64,000 bases of DNA from Tetrapyrgos nigripes (GCA_013368315.1 JAACJM010000025.1:310001-374000), one strand, 5' to 3'. Shown: positions 18,908-31,441, counted from the stretch's first letter. Notes: generated from the sequence alone by a model not told the origin. Numbers and translations: made by a program.

Positions 18908-21165
18908 AGTTGGCCTAGGGAAACTTTACGATGCCGAGAGCTGCAACTTGTGCAAGCCCTTAAGCGGTCTGAGGGATGGAATTGAAGGCAAGTTGAGGAG
19001 ATTGTTGAGGAGTAATTGATGAAGAGGCGCGGCACTTTGGACAACCTTACTCGAAGCCAGGAGAAAACCAGTCAATCCTTTCAACGGTTCTCATATGAAT
19101 GCTAAACTGCGTCGAAATCAAGTGCTCGCTGGCAGCCTGAACGAGCCCTGTACATACCTACATACGTCTGTATACGTGGCTTCCTTGTCGCTCATTGTAG
19201 AGTAAATACATCATGTCTTGCCTGTGATCTGTCACACTCAAGTTGTGCGGCTGCGTACTGTTTTCAGTGGATGCTCCCTTGATGCTCCCTTTGCGCTCGC
19301 GGATTCCAAATAAGGAAATTTCGTTCTCTCCAACTTTCCAGTGCCACGGTGCTCTACGCATTATGTCCTTCTCTCATCTGCATACGTGATTGATAGGAAA
19401 CATAGGAAGTTTGATTCTATGCTGACCGTTAAACGCCTCTTTCCTTTTCTCTTTTACCGACCCTGGACCACGTCCATGATGAAAGTTCTAAGTTCGTACG
19501 CGAGAGGTCCTGAGATTTTAATGATGGCCCGGCTCACTTTCATCCCTAGATCTTGAACAACGAGAAGTGGCCATATAGATATGAGCCTCATACAATGGAT
19601 GGCTGGTTCAGTGGTGTCTCATACTGGTGCGTTGGCCCCATACTCCTCCAGGACCGACTCAGTCTGACCCACATATTCTACGTATCTCAAAGATCAATGC
19701 CGTGGGTCTAGGTACGTCAGTTTCACCGTTTCAAATTCTCCAGCCCGTCCTTCTCTCTTACGTTCAAAACAGCTTTTCAACCCAAGATGTCCGAGGAGAC
19801 TCAGTCTGTGATTACAACGGATTCTGAAGTTACTTGCGAAGATATTCCTGAGAGCGCTGAAGATCAGGACTGGTTTTTGCAGGAATGATACGGGGTTTTG
19901 CCTTTGTAAAGTTCTTTTTCTTTTCGTTTCTCCTGCTAGTTTTCGTGTACTCATTAGGTTTAGACAGGGACCTGCAGCAAATTTTATAGCTCGATTTCCC
20001 TTTACTTCCGCCTAACAAAACACCTGTCGTCGAATCTATCATCGTCATAACGGCTAGTAGGAAGAATTACAACCAAGCGCCATATGTCGTGCGGCACTAC
20101 GAGCTGTGCTTCTTAGAGACCAGGAAGAGGATTATGGCAGAGTGCAGTGTGTCACGGAGGACGAGGCGACGTGCATTATTATTCTTTTAATGGATACGAG
20201 AGTCTGGTGAGTCGTTTGCTTGGTCTTTGTTGGGCATTACGTTGGCTAACCATCTTTATAGTTAAGCGTATTTCCACACCGGTACTTCAGTACCCATCGT
20301 TTGGTCTCACCGAGAAAGCCGAGATCGCACAGTGGAACGAGAATGTGTACGTTTGCTCTTTAGCCTGTTCCTTGAAGGATTTTAGCGCTGTCACGGCTTG
20401 CTTCAGAAGGTTGGGGAAAGGTACGCTGGTTGTTACTGTGAGCGATGAAGGCCATCGAGTGATGATTTACTTTAACTAGGGTCCTGCAGAGATCATTTAT
20501 GGCGATATCCGTCCAATCCAATCCAAGACGATGGCGAATGAACGAATCATGAACTGGAACACATCAAGTCGTACAGAGTTAGGCTCTTTGTAGCGGTTTG
20601 TTCGTCAAATTCATTTTTACGCACTCTCCTAAGTTCCATATTCTTCCTTTACGTTCTAGTGGACGCGGTGGCTGCTCAAAGCCAGCCTACTATGCCGGGA
20701 AGATCGGCTTTTGGACCACTCTACTCTAAAATCTGGACTAGAATCCTCGGGCTTGAAGAAAGTTCCCAAATCCAGGCGCTCGACGTGCTCTATCATACTT
20801 ATCTTGGCATACTCTCGATGTCCTGTATACGTCCTTTTTTTTTTGAAATGACGCAGTGAATGACTGGCTATTGCGTTTGCGGGCTTCTTTCCCGGTGTCC
20901 TATTATATCTTGGCCAAGTATTGTTCCCTCTATTGCACGTTATCAAAGATTGAAAGATAAAGTTGAACTTCGTTTGCTTCACTGTAGTTCTCGCCTCAGT
21001 CATGAAATGCACATGCACATGCCTAGTCCCTTATTAATCTGATTGCCCCAATTCAGATAGGCTTTACTACTCTAGCAGTGGGGTTTACGCAACCGAAGGA
21101 ACCTGTCCGGTATAAGTAAAGCATCAGATGGACTTCAGCGGCTTCTGCATCTTCAACTTCCGGAG
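18908..21165. other. 2.3-kb region with only broken frames
   Basis: Contains several short plus-strand frames (19341-19556, 19627-19827, 20147-20479, 20659-20859) that do not join through good splice sites and match nothing I recognise. It may hold a decayed gene or a fast-evolving one. No repeats, RNA genes or TIRs seen. Confidence 0.4.
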
Positions 21166-22256
21166 GTGTCCGCTATGCCTCACCGCTCTCTCGTCAAGTT
21201 GCTACTCGCAACTGCTTTCTTTGTTTACGCTTTCTGTATAAATCATGTCCGTGCCCAAGAAATGGATCCTAGGATTGATTGGGACGACGCTCACCAATGG
21301 ATCGCACCTGGCCCTAATGATTTTCGTGGCCCTTGTCCTGGTCTCAACACGTATGTTTTCACGAGCTCCTGACTGTTGATTTTTGCGACTTATATCTCGC
21401 GTTACAGACTTGCCAATCACGGTTTTCTACCTAGGGATGGGAAGAATCTGACCGTATCCGTGGTCGCTGACGCAGCGCTGAGTACGTTGATATTGACTCG
21501 AAGGCAGTCCTCAATCCTCAGTCATACTGACTGCATGTGGTGTTTTCAGAGGGTTATCGTATGCAACAGGAGGTCGTCACTCTGGCTGCCAAGCTTAGTT
21601 TTTTGACTACAAACGACCCCGTCTACTACACGTTAGACGATATCAAGCTGTCAGTCCTGCAGTGTGTTTTGTATTGTCTAAGCGTTACTCATGCCTCACC
21701 AGTTACGGAGTCATTGAACACGATGCCTCTCTGTCCAGGCATGACTTTGCTCTAGGTGACAATGTCCATTTCAACGAAACAATCTTTTCAACACTCGCAA
21801 ACTCCAACCCAGGTGTTGACTATTACAATATCACTTCAGCTGGCCAGGTCATGCATCAGCGCCTTGCAGACTCTGAGCTCAATAATCCGAGTATTATCAA
21901 CACGGAAAAGGAGCTCCATTTTCGTTCTGTCGAATCTGCGTTTTATCTCAGCATAATGGGAGACCCTTTGACTGGGATAGCACCGAAAAAGTGGGTAATG
22001 GTACTTGATTACAGTTCCTGCCTTGTTGGACTGACCATCTCTATACCACCACTGCAGTTTTGTCCAAATCTTTTTCCGAGAGGAACGTCTACCACTGGCA
22101 GAAGGTTGGAAACGGCCAAGTACACCCATCAATCTGACCACGATGGACCTTCTCACTAGTCAGATTGCTGAAGCTTCTAACTGGACTTCAAGTGGTGGTT
22201 GTCCGTGGATCAGATTGGGACCTGACCAACCCGTGTCGATTGTCCAAGGGACCTGA
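21166..22256 (+). CDS. Heme-thiolate peroxidase (chloroperoxidase/unspecific peroxygenase family)
   Basis: Secreted enzyme that uses H2O2 to oxidise or halogenate organic substrates. A signal peptide (MPHRSLVKLLLATAFFVYAF) precedes DWDDAHQWIAPG. PCPGLNTLANHGFLPRDGK carries the proximal Cys ligand (PCP). After short introns come GYRMQQEVV, YGVIEHDASLSRHDFALGDN (the EHD metal/acid motif), EKELHFRSVESAFYLSIMGD, and a last exon opening FVQIFFREERLPLAEGWKRP and ending PVSIVQGT. All joints have GT-AG boundaries and keep frame: 21354-21408, 21482-21549, 21649-21701, and a last one ending at 22057. Start is 21166 or the Met at 21178. About 265 residues. EHD rather than EGD places it with CPO-like members. 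Complete. Confidence 0.9.
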
Positions 22257-22619
22257 GACACGAATCTATGAGTGTTCCATTGGGGGTTACATATATATAT
22301 ATATGCACCCTAGTTCCAATAGCTATCCTATCCTAACAAATACAAGCTAATCTGAAAATTCACATCATCCTCACCATGGTACTGTTTGCTCCTTCATCGA
22401 TCCCTTGCACAAGTTGCTCTTAGTATATGTGCATACAGCATGCATTGTTCAAGTCATACCCTGTCTCTCCGATGCTATATGCTTAAATGTTTCGTTAAGT
22501 TGTACTCTAGTATTATCATCATCGTTAAGACTAACTTGAAATACAATAACTTTAACCTAAATGCCCTCTTAGTATATCATACTAGATGCACCATCCAAAA
22601 CTACTCTAGTTCGTCAGTC
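22257..22619. other. Convergent 3' regions
   Basis: AT-rich gap between the convergent peroxidase and MCU genes, with a (TA)n stretch at 22291-22303. Nothing coding is supported. Confidence 0.5.
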
Positions 22620-24112
22620 CTATCTTGACTCTGAGGAAGAACCCTTCGCCCCTGCCTCTCCTTCCTCGCTACTACTTGCACCGCTACTACCATCATCCCG
22701 CGACTCTTTGTTTTTCTCCTCTTCCTCCTCTTCCTCCTCTTCCTCCCTCTCCTTCGCCTCTGCCTGGCTCCCTTCATAATCTTCCTTAATTCTACCAATC
22801 TCTCTCGACAGCGTGAATCTCTCCTTCTGTAATTCTGACCATTTCTCTGTATCTAACCCTTTGGCTCGATATAAAGCTTGTTGACGAGCAGAGACGGAAC
22901 GATCGAGGACGGAGGAGTAGGAAACTTCTCGATTATGGTAGAGGAACCTGCGTGGAGTGAGGAGAGCATATGCGCAGAAGGAGTGTAGATTGAATAGGTG
23001 GATGTATGCGCCAAGCGAGTGGGTATAAGATGGATGGGTATATGCGTAAGGGTATTGCGTGAATGGTTTAGTACAATGCGTACGAGTTCAGTCTAGAGGA
23101 TTACTCACCACAGATAACCGCATATCACGGTTGAAAGACCCGAGAGATAAGTTATAGGCTCCATAACATCCCACCCGTAATCCCAGAATGTCAGTCTAGC
23201 GACTGCTCCCCAGTATACCACCAGCAATCCAAAACCACCCATAGCCATCCTCATCGCTCCTCTCTTTGCCTCTGTATCGCATTCGTCTTTTAGGGTTTGC
23301 ATCGAGGCAAGTTGAGACTCGACGAGTTCGAGTCTCCGTCGAAGAAAGCGCGTCCGGTCGGCAAAGGTAGGTACACGGACAGAGATTAACTTGGTCATGG
23401 TATCGGACTTTGAAGCATCTTGTTCTGGCGCAGCATGTTCATCTGCGACGTATATCGTAAATTCCGTCGCCCTCGCTGCATCCCTGATAAAGTCCCCTAC
23501 ATTTGTGGAATCTGACCACTCAAACTGGGGCAAGTTGCGATTGGGGCTGAGACTGCTCCTAAACGAAATTGAGACGGAACTCGATGATGGATGCAACGAT
23601 GCCCTGATGAGTTGAGCTACATGTAGCAGAGGTTGGGCAGGGTGAAGGAGGAGGACTGTTGGTACCATAACGCGTTCGTCTACTTCCGACCCCTTTCCTT
23701 TCCCTCCATGACCATCCTTGCCACCAGTAGTGGTCAATTTGAGATTTAAGGGAAGTATCAACTTGAACAGATGGGAAGAGGTTGGGAGAAGCTTCCCTGT
23801 CCCCTCTTCGACACCCTCCAGTTCCTTTTCCTCCGAGTTGGCTGACGTGGGTGATGATGGGTCCTCCCATTTATCTCCAGCAGAAGCCGTCGCTAGGAAC
23901 TGTGCATGTTCCACTTTAAGGTTTGCTAGGTCTTGTTGACGATGGAAGTTGCGGGCCAGTGTGGATTCTGGTTTTGAATTGGGGCTCCATGTGGAAGACG
24001 AAGAGTGATACTGCCTCGCTTTTGAGCGCAGTTGGGGGTTTGAGAGGCGACAAAAGAGCTGGATGTGACCACAGCAAGTACGCAGAAAACCTTCTGCAGC
24101 CAGAGGGGACAT
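22620..24112 (-). CDS. MCU: Mitochondrial calcium uniporter pore subunit (MCU)
   Basis: Inner-membrane calcium channel. The basic, Ser-rich N-terminus (MSPLAAEGFLRTCC, SKARQYHSSSSTW) suits a mitochondrial presequence. A matrix N-terminal domain follows (HPAQPLLHVAQLIRAS), then a coiled coil (RRRLELVESQLASMQTL), TM1 (GGFGLLVVYWGAVARLTFW), the selectivity-filter loop YGWDVMEPITYL (the WD-[IV]-MEP signature) and TM2 (SGLSTVICGYLWF). One intron of about 155 nt, ending near 22949, splits TM2 from FLYHNREVSYSSVLDRS. A C-terminal coiled coil ends in a very Glu-rich tail and GSSSESR, stop at 22620. About 440 residues. I see no MICU or EMRE gene nearby. Confidence 0.92.
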
Positions 24113-25022
24113 CAGTAGCTACAGGAAAGAGAAAAATAGCGGGAAGACCACGTTGCCATTGTCAAGCCCTGGCGTTATTTATGATGTCACAGCGACTGGA
24201 GCTCAACGCGTGACGTCATTGACTCTAGTCAAACGCGTTGGGCCCGAATCCCGGACGCGTCCAACGTACCCGTTCTAGCACGATCATGAACTTGGAAAGT
24301 GGACCTTTATGGAGCAAAGCATGAGTGGTTGTACAGTACTTATATCTCGTCAGCATCAGTCGGCGAGCTCGGACTTCGAAAAATGCCATGAAGCGGGACT
24401 GCAGTGCTACTTGTCGTAGTGGTCGGAGCAGTGGTCGTAGGGGGTGTTTCTTCTGCAGGAGTCGTGATTGTATCCGTAGGACCAGTGGCCGGAGAGATGT
24501 CCGTAGTGGAAGTACTTCAAGGGACAAAGGCTCAGATAAATGTGCAGAGCCAGAGGTGAACGGTAACTCACTCTTTAGGGGTCTGGCTCCGAGAGACTAA
24601 CTCACTCCTGTTAACGTTCGAGCAAACCGGTTATTCCATTAACCATTCAGCTTAGCGTTTGGAACCAACGCAGACTAAGACAACGAACCGAGTATGTCTC
24701 CCGAGTGGGCCGAGTCACTCGTGGTTGGAGGCTGTTATGTTTAAAAGAATGGAGGGGGAAAAGAATGTATATGTTGTCTTTCGATGAAAGACGCTGCAGT
24801 CTGTTAAACCTATGCGAGGGTGAAAAATGTTCCTCGCAAAACAGAACGTGGGTGCTTCGGTAATGTCGTTTGATGTTTGAACAGCTGACTTGGAACCGAC
24901 AGCATTGGCGTATCTTGTTTCTTCAAAAGCAGCCGCTAACTATAACATATGTATGTATAGTCTACTGACTCCCAAATTACTATCCCAGCTTGCCATGCAC
25001 ACTCCTTCTCCTTCTCTCGACT
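24113..25022. other. MCU upstream region and P450 3' side
   Basis: About 900 nt. Proximal part: MCB/CRE cluster (separate entry). At 24350-24530 a minus-strand frame is Thr/Pro-rich (TPPTTTAPTTTTSS), but it lacks a start and splice partners, so it is not called. Confidence 0.4.
24206..24260. promoter_or_regulatory. Cluster of three ACGCGT boxes and one TGACGTCA upstream of MCU
   Basis: ACGCGT occurs at 24206-24211, 24233-24238 and 24255-24260, and the palindrome TGACGTCA at 24211-24218, all 94-148 nt upstream of the MCU start. ACGCGT is the MCB element bound by fungal MBF (G1/S control) and TGACGTCA is a CRE/ATF site. Function here is inferred. Confidence 0.45.
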
Positions 25023-27448
25023 TCAGGCAAAGAGACGAGGCCTATCGGAATGGCGGGGAACAATTCTCAGTCTCATCTCATGGAGAAGCCTGAATATAAC
25101 GCTAGTACTTTAGCAATGATCGTTATTCAACGCCCAGTCCAACACTTACCTGATAATTCCAGGCTTTCTCTTAAAATACACGGGCTCACCCGAATTCGAG
25201 GAGATGTCGAACGTAGCCAAGACCAATGCCAGAGCCGCACAGAACATAGTTTCCGCAAGTCGGCGTCCTGTTTCGGAATAATTGGCGAATGAGAAACAGA
25301 GATGTTCAAGTAGTTAGAAAAGGTCACATACCTGGACATATCCTGCATATATATATCAAACCGAATCAGTATGCACAGCAAGGTTATTTAGTGTCAGTGG
25401 CTAGACGAACCTCCTACCAAAACCAAAAATGATATCCCTGGGATCTTGCTCAGGATGCTCGCCCAAGAATCGAGCGGGGTTGAAAGTCATTGGGTCTTTA
25501 TACACATTCTCGTCGTGAGTTATGTTCCTAGACAAGTACATCGGTAAGTACCGCCAAAATTTGTGAGGAATGACTTCTCACCAGATATTCACAAAGATCA
25601 CAGAACCCTTTGGAATAAACATATCATCGTAGATCTTATCGTATCGGTTAGCATGTGGCAAGCCTAGAAGGTAAGTAGGTAAAGTCCTAATATCAGTTTA
25701 TGCTCAGGCTTTTACACCATGGTCCTCAATGACGACCGACTCATATCCAATAAACTCACTATTAGGCACTGGTGGATGAAACCTAATGACTTCTTTCCAG
25801 ATAGCATACACATATGGAAGCTCCTTTATATCCTCAAGCGAAGGCAACCGATCCTGTCCGATCACATTGTCAATTTCTTCCTGAGCTTTCTTCTGTATTT
25901 CAGGATTCATGGCCATTAAGAGAAAGAAGGCGTATAGGATGGAGGAGGTCTGGAAAGATAAGTGAATAAGTGAATGAAGCGCCATTATTTGATGACACTG
26001 GGCGAATTATGCGTACCGTGTCTACTCCGGCTAGTAGAGAACCAAATGGATACGGTCAGGCTAGTAGGTATCACAGGGCTTATAAGTGAGATTATCCACA
26101 TACCTGCAAACATGTCACTCGCGGCCATCTTCAAATAAAACTCTTGTTGCTCTGACAAATCCTTCGCAAGCCATCTAGAAACAAACGATTCTTTCGCCGT
26201 TCCTTCCAACTGTGATAATTTGGGGAGGAGGCGCAGTGGACATGAGTTCGCCAATTGCAACACTCCAAAATCTCGCAAAAGCAATAATAATAAGCCACTT
26301 ACCATCTGCTTCTTCACAGCTTCAAACGGTATATTAACCATATCCCAATACTCTTTCGCCCACAATCTTCCTAATCTCTTCCATCCCATCCCAGGAAACC
26401 ATTCAGGTAGTAGTGATTTAAATTTGAGCAAAAAAGGTATATCATTGACGAGAAAGGCTCCTGGCGTTGTAGACCGACTGAATGCGTCCACTACGGTGGT
26501 GGCAATCTTCACTAGTGGATCCTCCTGATGTTGTGTATCTTGGACTTCGTACCCATAAGCGGTGGATAGGACGACGGATCCGGTGAAGCTACATAGAGCA
26601 GTGAGTTAGGGTTAACGATACGATGATACGATGATACGATGTATATGACCAGGGTGATGCGACTAGACCTAACATCTTACCAAGCCAAAGTTGAAAGACG
26701 TACTGATGACAATGATCCAATACATTCTCTGGAGAATCGAGTAATCTTTGAAGGAACTTTCGTCCCAGGCGCTCGACTTCTGGATAGTAAAGTCTAATAG
26801 TCGCTTCTGTCCCCAATGCTTGATGGAGCATCGATCTCCCTGCTGTAAGAGCTTTGCCGTAGGGAAGTAAACCAATACCGTGCTTTTGGGTAGTGAATAC
26901 GGAGTCAAATCAATATGGTGTAAGTATTTGTGCTTCAAGTTTACTACAACGACTCGGACGCACCTTCATCTCGCACACCTCCGCCGGCATAGCCAGAAAT
27001 GGCCTATCAGAAAACGCTGCTCCTCTCTTCTCCAACATCTCTATCGCATGCTTGTAAGAGTTGATCACGATGACTGTTGTCCCGAAGACGGAGGCAGAGA
27101 CGACGTCACCTAAGTAAGTGCGCAAAATTAGAATCCGATCAGTTCGTACGACCAGAGATCGAGAATTATTAATTACTACTTACCCCATTTCCTTCCCCAC
27201 TCAGCCCAAATCTCGCTAGACATTTGCTTTGAGTCTGGTATATCGAATAGGTTTTCAACGATTGGATATCCTGGCGGTCCAGGTGGTTTAGAAAGCCCTC
27301 GTTCACTAGTCTTAGTCCAAGAATTTCGTTGTTGATAGACTCGGATAAGGTGGGTTATTAGAGCGAGCGTGATGAGGAAGATGACATCAAGGCTTGTGAG
27401 CTGCTGGACTAATGAAAACATTTGGTCGATTTTTGGGACCACGTACAC
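25023..27448 (-). CDS. Cytochrome P450 monooxygenase
   Basis: Microsomal heme-thiolate monooxygenase of the multi-exon agaric type. N-terminal membrane anchor ([16 protein letters not shown]), proline-rich hinge [19 protein letters not shown]-helix side [17 protein letters not shown]-helix SLLAGVDT, K-helix ExxR in [28 protein letters not shown], and the heme loop FGFGRRICPGRRLAET split by two introns. The last exon ends [11 protein letters not shown] at 25023-25025. All hallmark motifs are present and splice sites are canonical, so it looks functional. Start 27448 or the Met at 27421. Resembles fungal P450s named O-methylsterigmatocystin oxidoreductase-like, but substrate is unknown and no biosynthetic cluster surrounds it. 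Confidence 0.9.
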
Positions 27449-27616
27449 GCAAGCAGCAGGCTGGTGGAAGGAATGAAGGCGAGAACTCTTGAGTCTCGGG
27501 TAGACACTGTTATAAATTGGGATTCAAATTGAATTACTAGTACTTTGCTTCGAGTTTAGAGCCGCGCGGAGCGGCGATTGTAAACATTTGACTGGATGTG
27601 TACCAGGTCATAGGGC

Positions 27617-28026
27617 AAGAATGTTACAGCAAAACGATGATAACTATCAGTGCGCTGGGCTACCTGATCGCCGCAGAAAGTGCTACAAGAGTGCTACAAG
27701 AATGCTACACCTGTCACACCCAGCAGTAACCAATATTCACTCGTCAAAAGTTAGTTAGGAAAGGTCGAGCTTTCGAGCGACCAGGAAACTCGTTTGGAAA
27801 CGAAAGGTTTTCGTGCTTCAGAAATCTATCGGAAGCGGATCCGAGCCAATCGGATCGCTTGCCGAAGGCTTCGGAAATTTAAAGTTTTCGAATCCGTTTC
27901 CGAGCACCAGAGATTTGATGTTTCCCAACTAACTTCTGGCCACGGAATATTGGTTACTACTGGGTGTGTCACTGCTTTGGTAGCACTTTTAGACTGATAA
28001 CTATCATAAATGCTACAGCATTCTGG
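27617..28026. mobile_element. Foldback/MITE-like palindromic element
   Basis: An imperfect inverted repeat covers about 410 bp. The outer arms pair AGAATGTTACAGC (27619) with GCTACAGCATTCT (28012). Inside, ATAACTATCAGT pairs with CTGATAACTAT, CAGTAACCAATATTC with GAATATTGGTTACTACTG, AAGTTAGTTAGGAAA with TTTCCCAACTAACTT, and GGAAGCGGATCCGA with TCGGATCGCTTGCC at the centre. There is no ORF of transposase type. The structure matches a foldback MITE; I could not define a clean target-site duplication. Confidence 0.7.
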
Positions 28027-29055
28027 GGCGACCTGGTGGTGTGTAGTGAAGCCACAAGACATTATGCGTCCCCTGAGAGTTCAAACGTTCAGCTCACGAC
28101 TTCCTGTCAGTGAGGCTGAAACTTCGGCTTAGCCCGGTTAGTATCGGATCATTATTGGATATTTATTCCACGTTTCTCCCTTCCAGTCTCAGGAAACATT
28201 CAATATTCTTACAAATCTGTAGTAGTTTCCAGAGAAATTCCTATTTTGTCTACAGCAAATAAGAGGCTCCAAATTTACTGAGCCATATCGCACCTTTGTG
28301 AGCACCTGCAATTCAAAACACGTATGTCACAAAAACTACCTTCTGTTTCGGACTTGGGGGAGGCGGATCAACGAGCGCTTATCGGCTTGTATACCCGACC
28401 TATTTGGTAATATGAAACTTCCGGATGATGGATCAAACCGAAAAATGTGGAAAGAGCAGTGCGTGCTGCATTCTGATCAGTGCCAGAGGAACATATACAA
28501 AAAATCAATGTTTACGCAAAGCCAAATGGGCTGACATGAGGTATAAACAGGAGTGAGGTACTGAGTGTTTTGAAGTATGTGCAAAATGGAAAAAGAGGGG
28601 ATTTGGGCAGTGAAGTTGGCTGGCTTCATGACGTTAGAGGTCGCAAATCTGGAAGGTGTGATGTCGGTATTTTACAACGGGATATGATGCGATAGGTTTG
28701 TCCTGCTAGATGACGCAAGGGCAATCGGATGCGGAAACATCCTGAACGACATAAGTATTAAGTACTACAGAAACAGGGTTCGCAACACGAGACTTGCCGC
28801 GCACTGCGTTCGGCAAGGCATATGGAGAGGTTAGCATTTAGATCCAAAGTGGAAGGCTCAGGATACGTTGATCAGCGAACTTCGGGCACAGGGCATGGAT
28901 GTCAAAATTAGTTTGTATCATGGCAGACCTCTTCGCTAGGCCATAACTACTAAACCAGCTTTATATTACCCATTTATGTACAGATTTTCTACAAGTACTC
29001 AGGCATGTATGCCAATTTGATGCCAATAAGAAAGTCCCAATCGAAATATCATGCT
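28027..29055. other. Intergenic, no gene seen
   Basis: About 1 kb between the palindromic element and the end of GWT1. Only short unsupported frames. Together with 27449-27616 this is the region upstream of the P450. Confidence 0.5.
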
Positions 29056-31433
29056 TCACAATTTTACAATCCGTCTACCTCGGCCCCACCAAGCCAACAT
29101 ACAGACCACCCAGGTGTACCCGCACAACACAAGCATAGCGATCGAACTGGAGGTATACATGGTTGGTATGGTGAGGTTAATCAATCCAGTGAGGACGTTT
29201 GCCTATGATGAAGACTTGTGAGTGACTCAGATAGGTACAAGGAAACTACTGGACGCATACCACCAAAAAAAGAACCAACCCGTTCTTATTCACTGCATCC
29301 AGAAGAGGGGGAGGAATGTCCTCGACCTCGCGCTGTGCTCTTGACACCACTTCTTGACTTTGCCAACCGGGACCAGGAGAGGGTAGTGCTTGGTCGAATG
29401 AGGTTGAGGGCGAAAACGCGGGTGGAAACGATGGTGAAGGCGACCGAGGTGAGAACAGAGGCGAGCCTGGACGTAAATTAGCGGTGTTGGCTGAGGGTGA
29501 AGGTGATCGAGGTGAATGTAAAGGCGAGCTTGGACGCAAATTGGCGGTGTTGATTGAAGGTGAAGGAGACCGCGGTGAGAACAAAGGCGAGCTTGGACGT
29601 AGGTTGGCGGTGTTGACTGAGGGTGAAGGGGAAATAGGTGATCTAGAGTAGTTGGTAGAGCCTGCTGGTGATGTAGGTGGTGAGCGTCTTGCTTTCCTAT
29701 TTCTGCCTGAACTCGACGAGGGGTAGAATAACATATCTAGGAGGAGGTATCCCAGGAGGAATGAGACGTTGTATGCACATATCCAGAAGATATAGGGAAG
29801 ATTGACCTGGTAAATCATGTTTGTCAGTACATCTCAATGCTACGAGGGGTCTGAATAGTGATATGTCTAGATTTACTCACCAATCTCCGCGAGACTCCCC
29901 ATCCTGCCCTCTCCACTTCATCTGTTGACCTACTAGAATTCATGTAACCAACCAAGGCCATCAGACTCCACCAGGCAACAGCATACGCGCACAGTTCAGT
30001 CGCCGTCTTATCATTCTGCCTTGGAGCAGCCAACCTCATCTGTATAGTATCGTGATTGTCGAATGGGTCAAGCTCTGCATCATGGCCCGTCTTCGGATCC
30101 ACCTCTTCGTCAGACTCTGAATCCGAGTTATCCCTTCTGACCACCTTCTTTTTTACAGCCCCAGCACTGGTTCCTTTTCTGGCCAGCCTGGTACCCAGTT
30201 CTCTTTGTGCCCTGCGGAAATAGGATGGGCTAGGTGGTAAAATCAGAGTACCTGTCGCTAGACCAAGAAGGTGTATAGCGAAGTACCCCATTAAACTGAC
30301 GAATCCCTCTTTGTTGGCGCTGAAGAAATTTGCACGCTCTCTTTCGACGTGTAGAACGTAATGCTGAAGGTTGAGACCACGAGGTGAAAGTAGGAAGAAT
30401 TGCTGGACTAGAGAAAGTAGGACATGACGCGTCAGTCGACAAATGAATGCGAATGGATATCGTTGAAGGCCAAATACGAGATGATACCCACCGAAAGCGA
30501 CCGCGACTCCCATCCCGGTCAATGATAGGCGCGCCATTAGTGGATGCAAGAACACTTGCATGATAGGGAGCAGAGCGAGGGTTATAAAGAAGTTCCAGTG
30601 AGTGCCATACTCTGTCTCGTGTTCCTGCATGTCGGAAAGATTAGAAAGATAATTCAGCAGGAGGAAGCCTTACTCACAGGATATTCAGTTCCTTTGACCA
30701 GAAGTACTCTCACAACTCCGAGTAGAATAATTGGTAGACACTTCTTTACGATCGTCACAATTTTGGGTATCATAGGCGCCGTTAGATGAGAAGGGTTCTT
30801 TATGAGAGGTATGGCGGAAACAGTTCCTGAAGCGAAAACGAAAGAGCCTACGCCGATGTCCATCTGAAATAGCAATAGTCTCAGTAAACGCGTAAATCTG
30901 GAAAAGGTATACTAGATGCGCACCAGAGATACCCCAAATGTCTCACATTTGACCATATTCCTTGGAAATACCGGGAAATCCACTGCCAGTATGGCCAACA
31001 TCGTCATTAAAAGCATATGTGATCTGTATGTCGTTAGAGACGGTAATTGCGTCAAGCTTGCATTTGAGCTCTGAGACTGCATTGCACCGGCAGCACTCGC
31101 ACTAGAAGGCAACATTTCTCCCTTCCCTAGTCTATCCTTCCTCTCGATCCCAATGCACACAGCCGCTCCGGGAACTGCGCAAAGCAAGAACAGCGTAACC
31201 GGCCGATCCGCAAAGAGCGTCATGCACAATAAAAGCGGTAATCCTAGCACAACAGACGCGCTGACTAGGCTTTGGCTTGAGATTACTCTTCGAGATTGTA
31301 GAGCATAGTAGAGGAAGATGGATGCGAGAGCAACCGAGGAGGCGAGATTAACATGTAGGATTGAGGAACCGGTCATTCCGGTGACGAAGGCTTCTTTTGA
31401 AGATTTGTAGGACGGCGGTGGTGAGCTAGACAT
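29056..31433 (-). CDS. GWT1: GPI-anchor inositol acyltransferase (GWT1/PIG-W)
   Basis: ER multi-pass enzyme that palmitoylates inositol of GlcN-PI in GPI-anchor synthesis, hence needed for cell-wall mannoproteins. Start [20 protein letters not shown] (31433); KEAFVTG-TG is the family opening, so the frame's earlier Met (31469) is not used. Family blocks in order: [84 protein letters not shown]; then after an acidic linker [20 protein letters not shown] and [20 protein letters not shown]. Last exon ends [11 protein letters not shown] at 29056. Five or more introns. Unusual: a tandem Ser/Pro repeat in the last large loop. Confidence 0.93.
29441..29629 (-). repeat. Three 63-nt tandem repeats inside GWT1
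   Basis: Three in-frame 21-residue units SPSPS-x-NTANLRP-(S/G)-SPL-(F/H)-SPR, with x = V, I, A, followed by a decayed fourth unit ([10 protein letters not shown]). They lie in the loop between [15 protein letters not shown] and [12 protein letters not shown], where family members are normally short. Rich in SP sites. Confidence 0.9.
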
Positions 31434-31441
31434 AGTCAACG

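Noticed and set aside
19627..20859. A gene assembled from short frames between 19.6 and 20.9 kb
   Set aside because: I could not find splice sites that join the frames, nor any recognisable motif.
24225..24600. Thr/Pro-rich minus-strand and Arg-rich plus-strand frames upstream of MCU
   Set aside because: No start or splice partners; low-complexity sequence explains the open frames.
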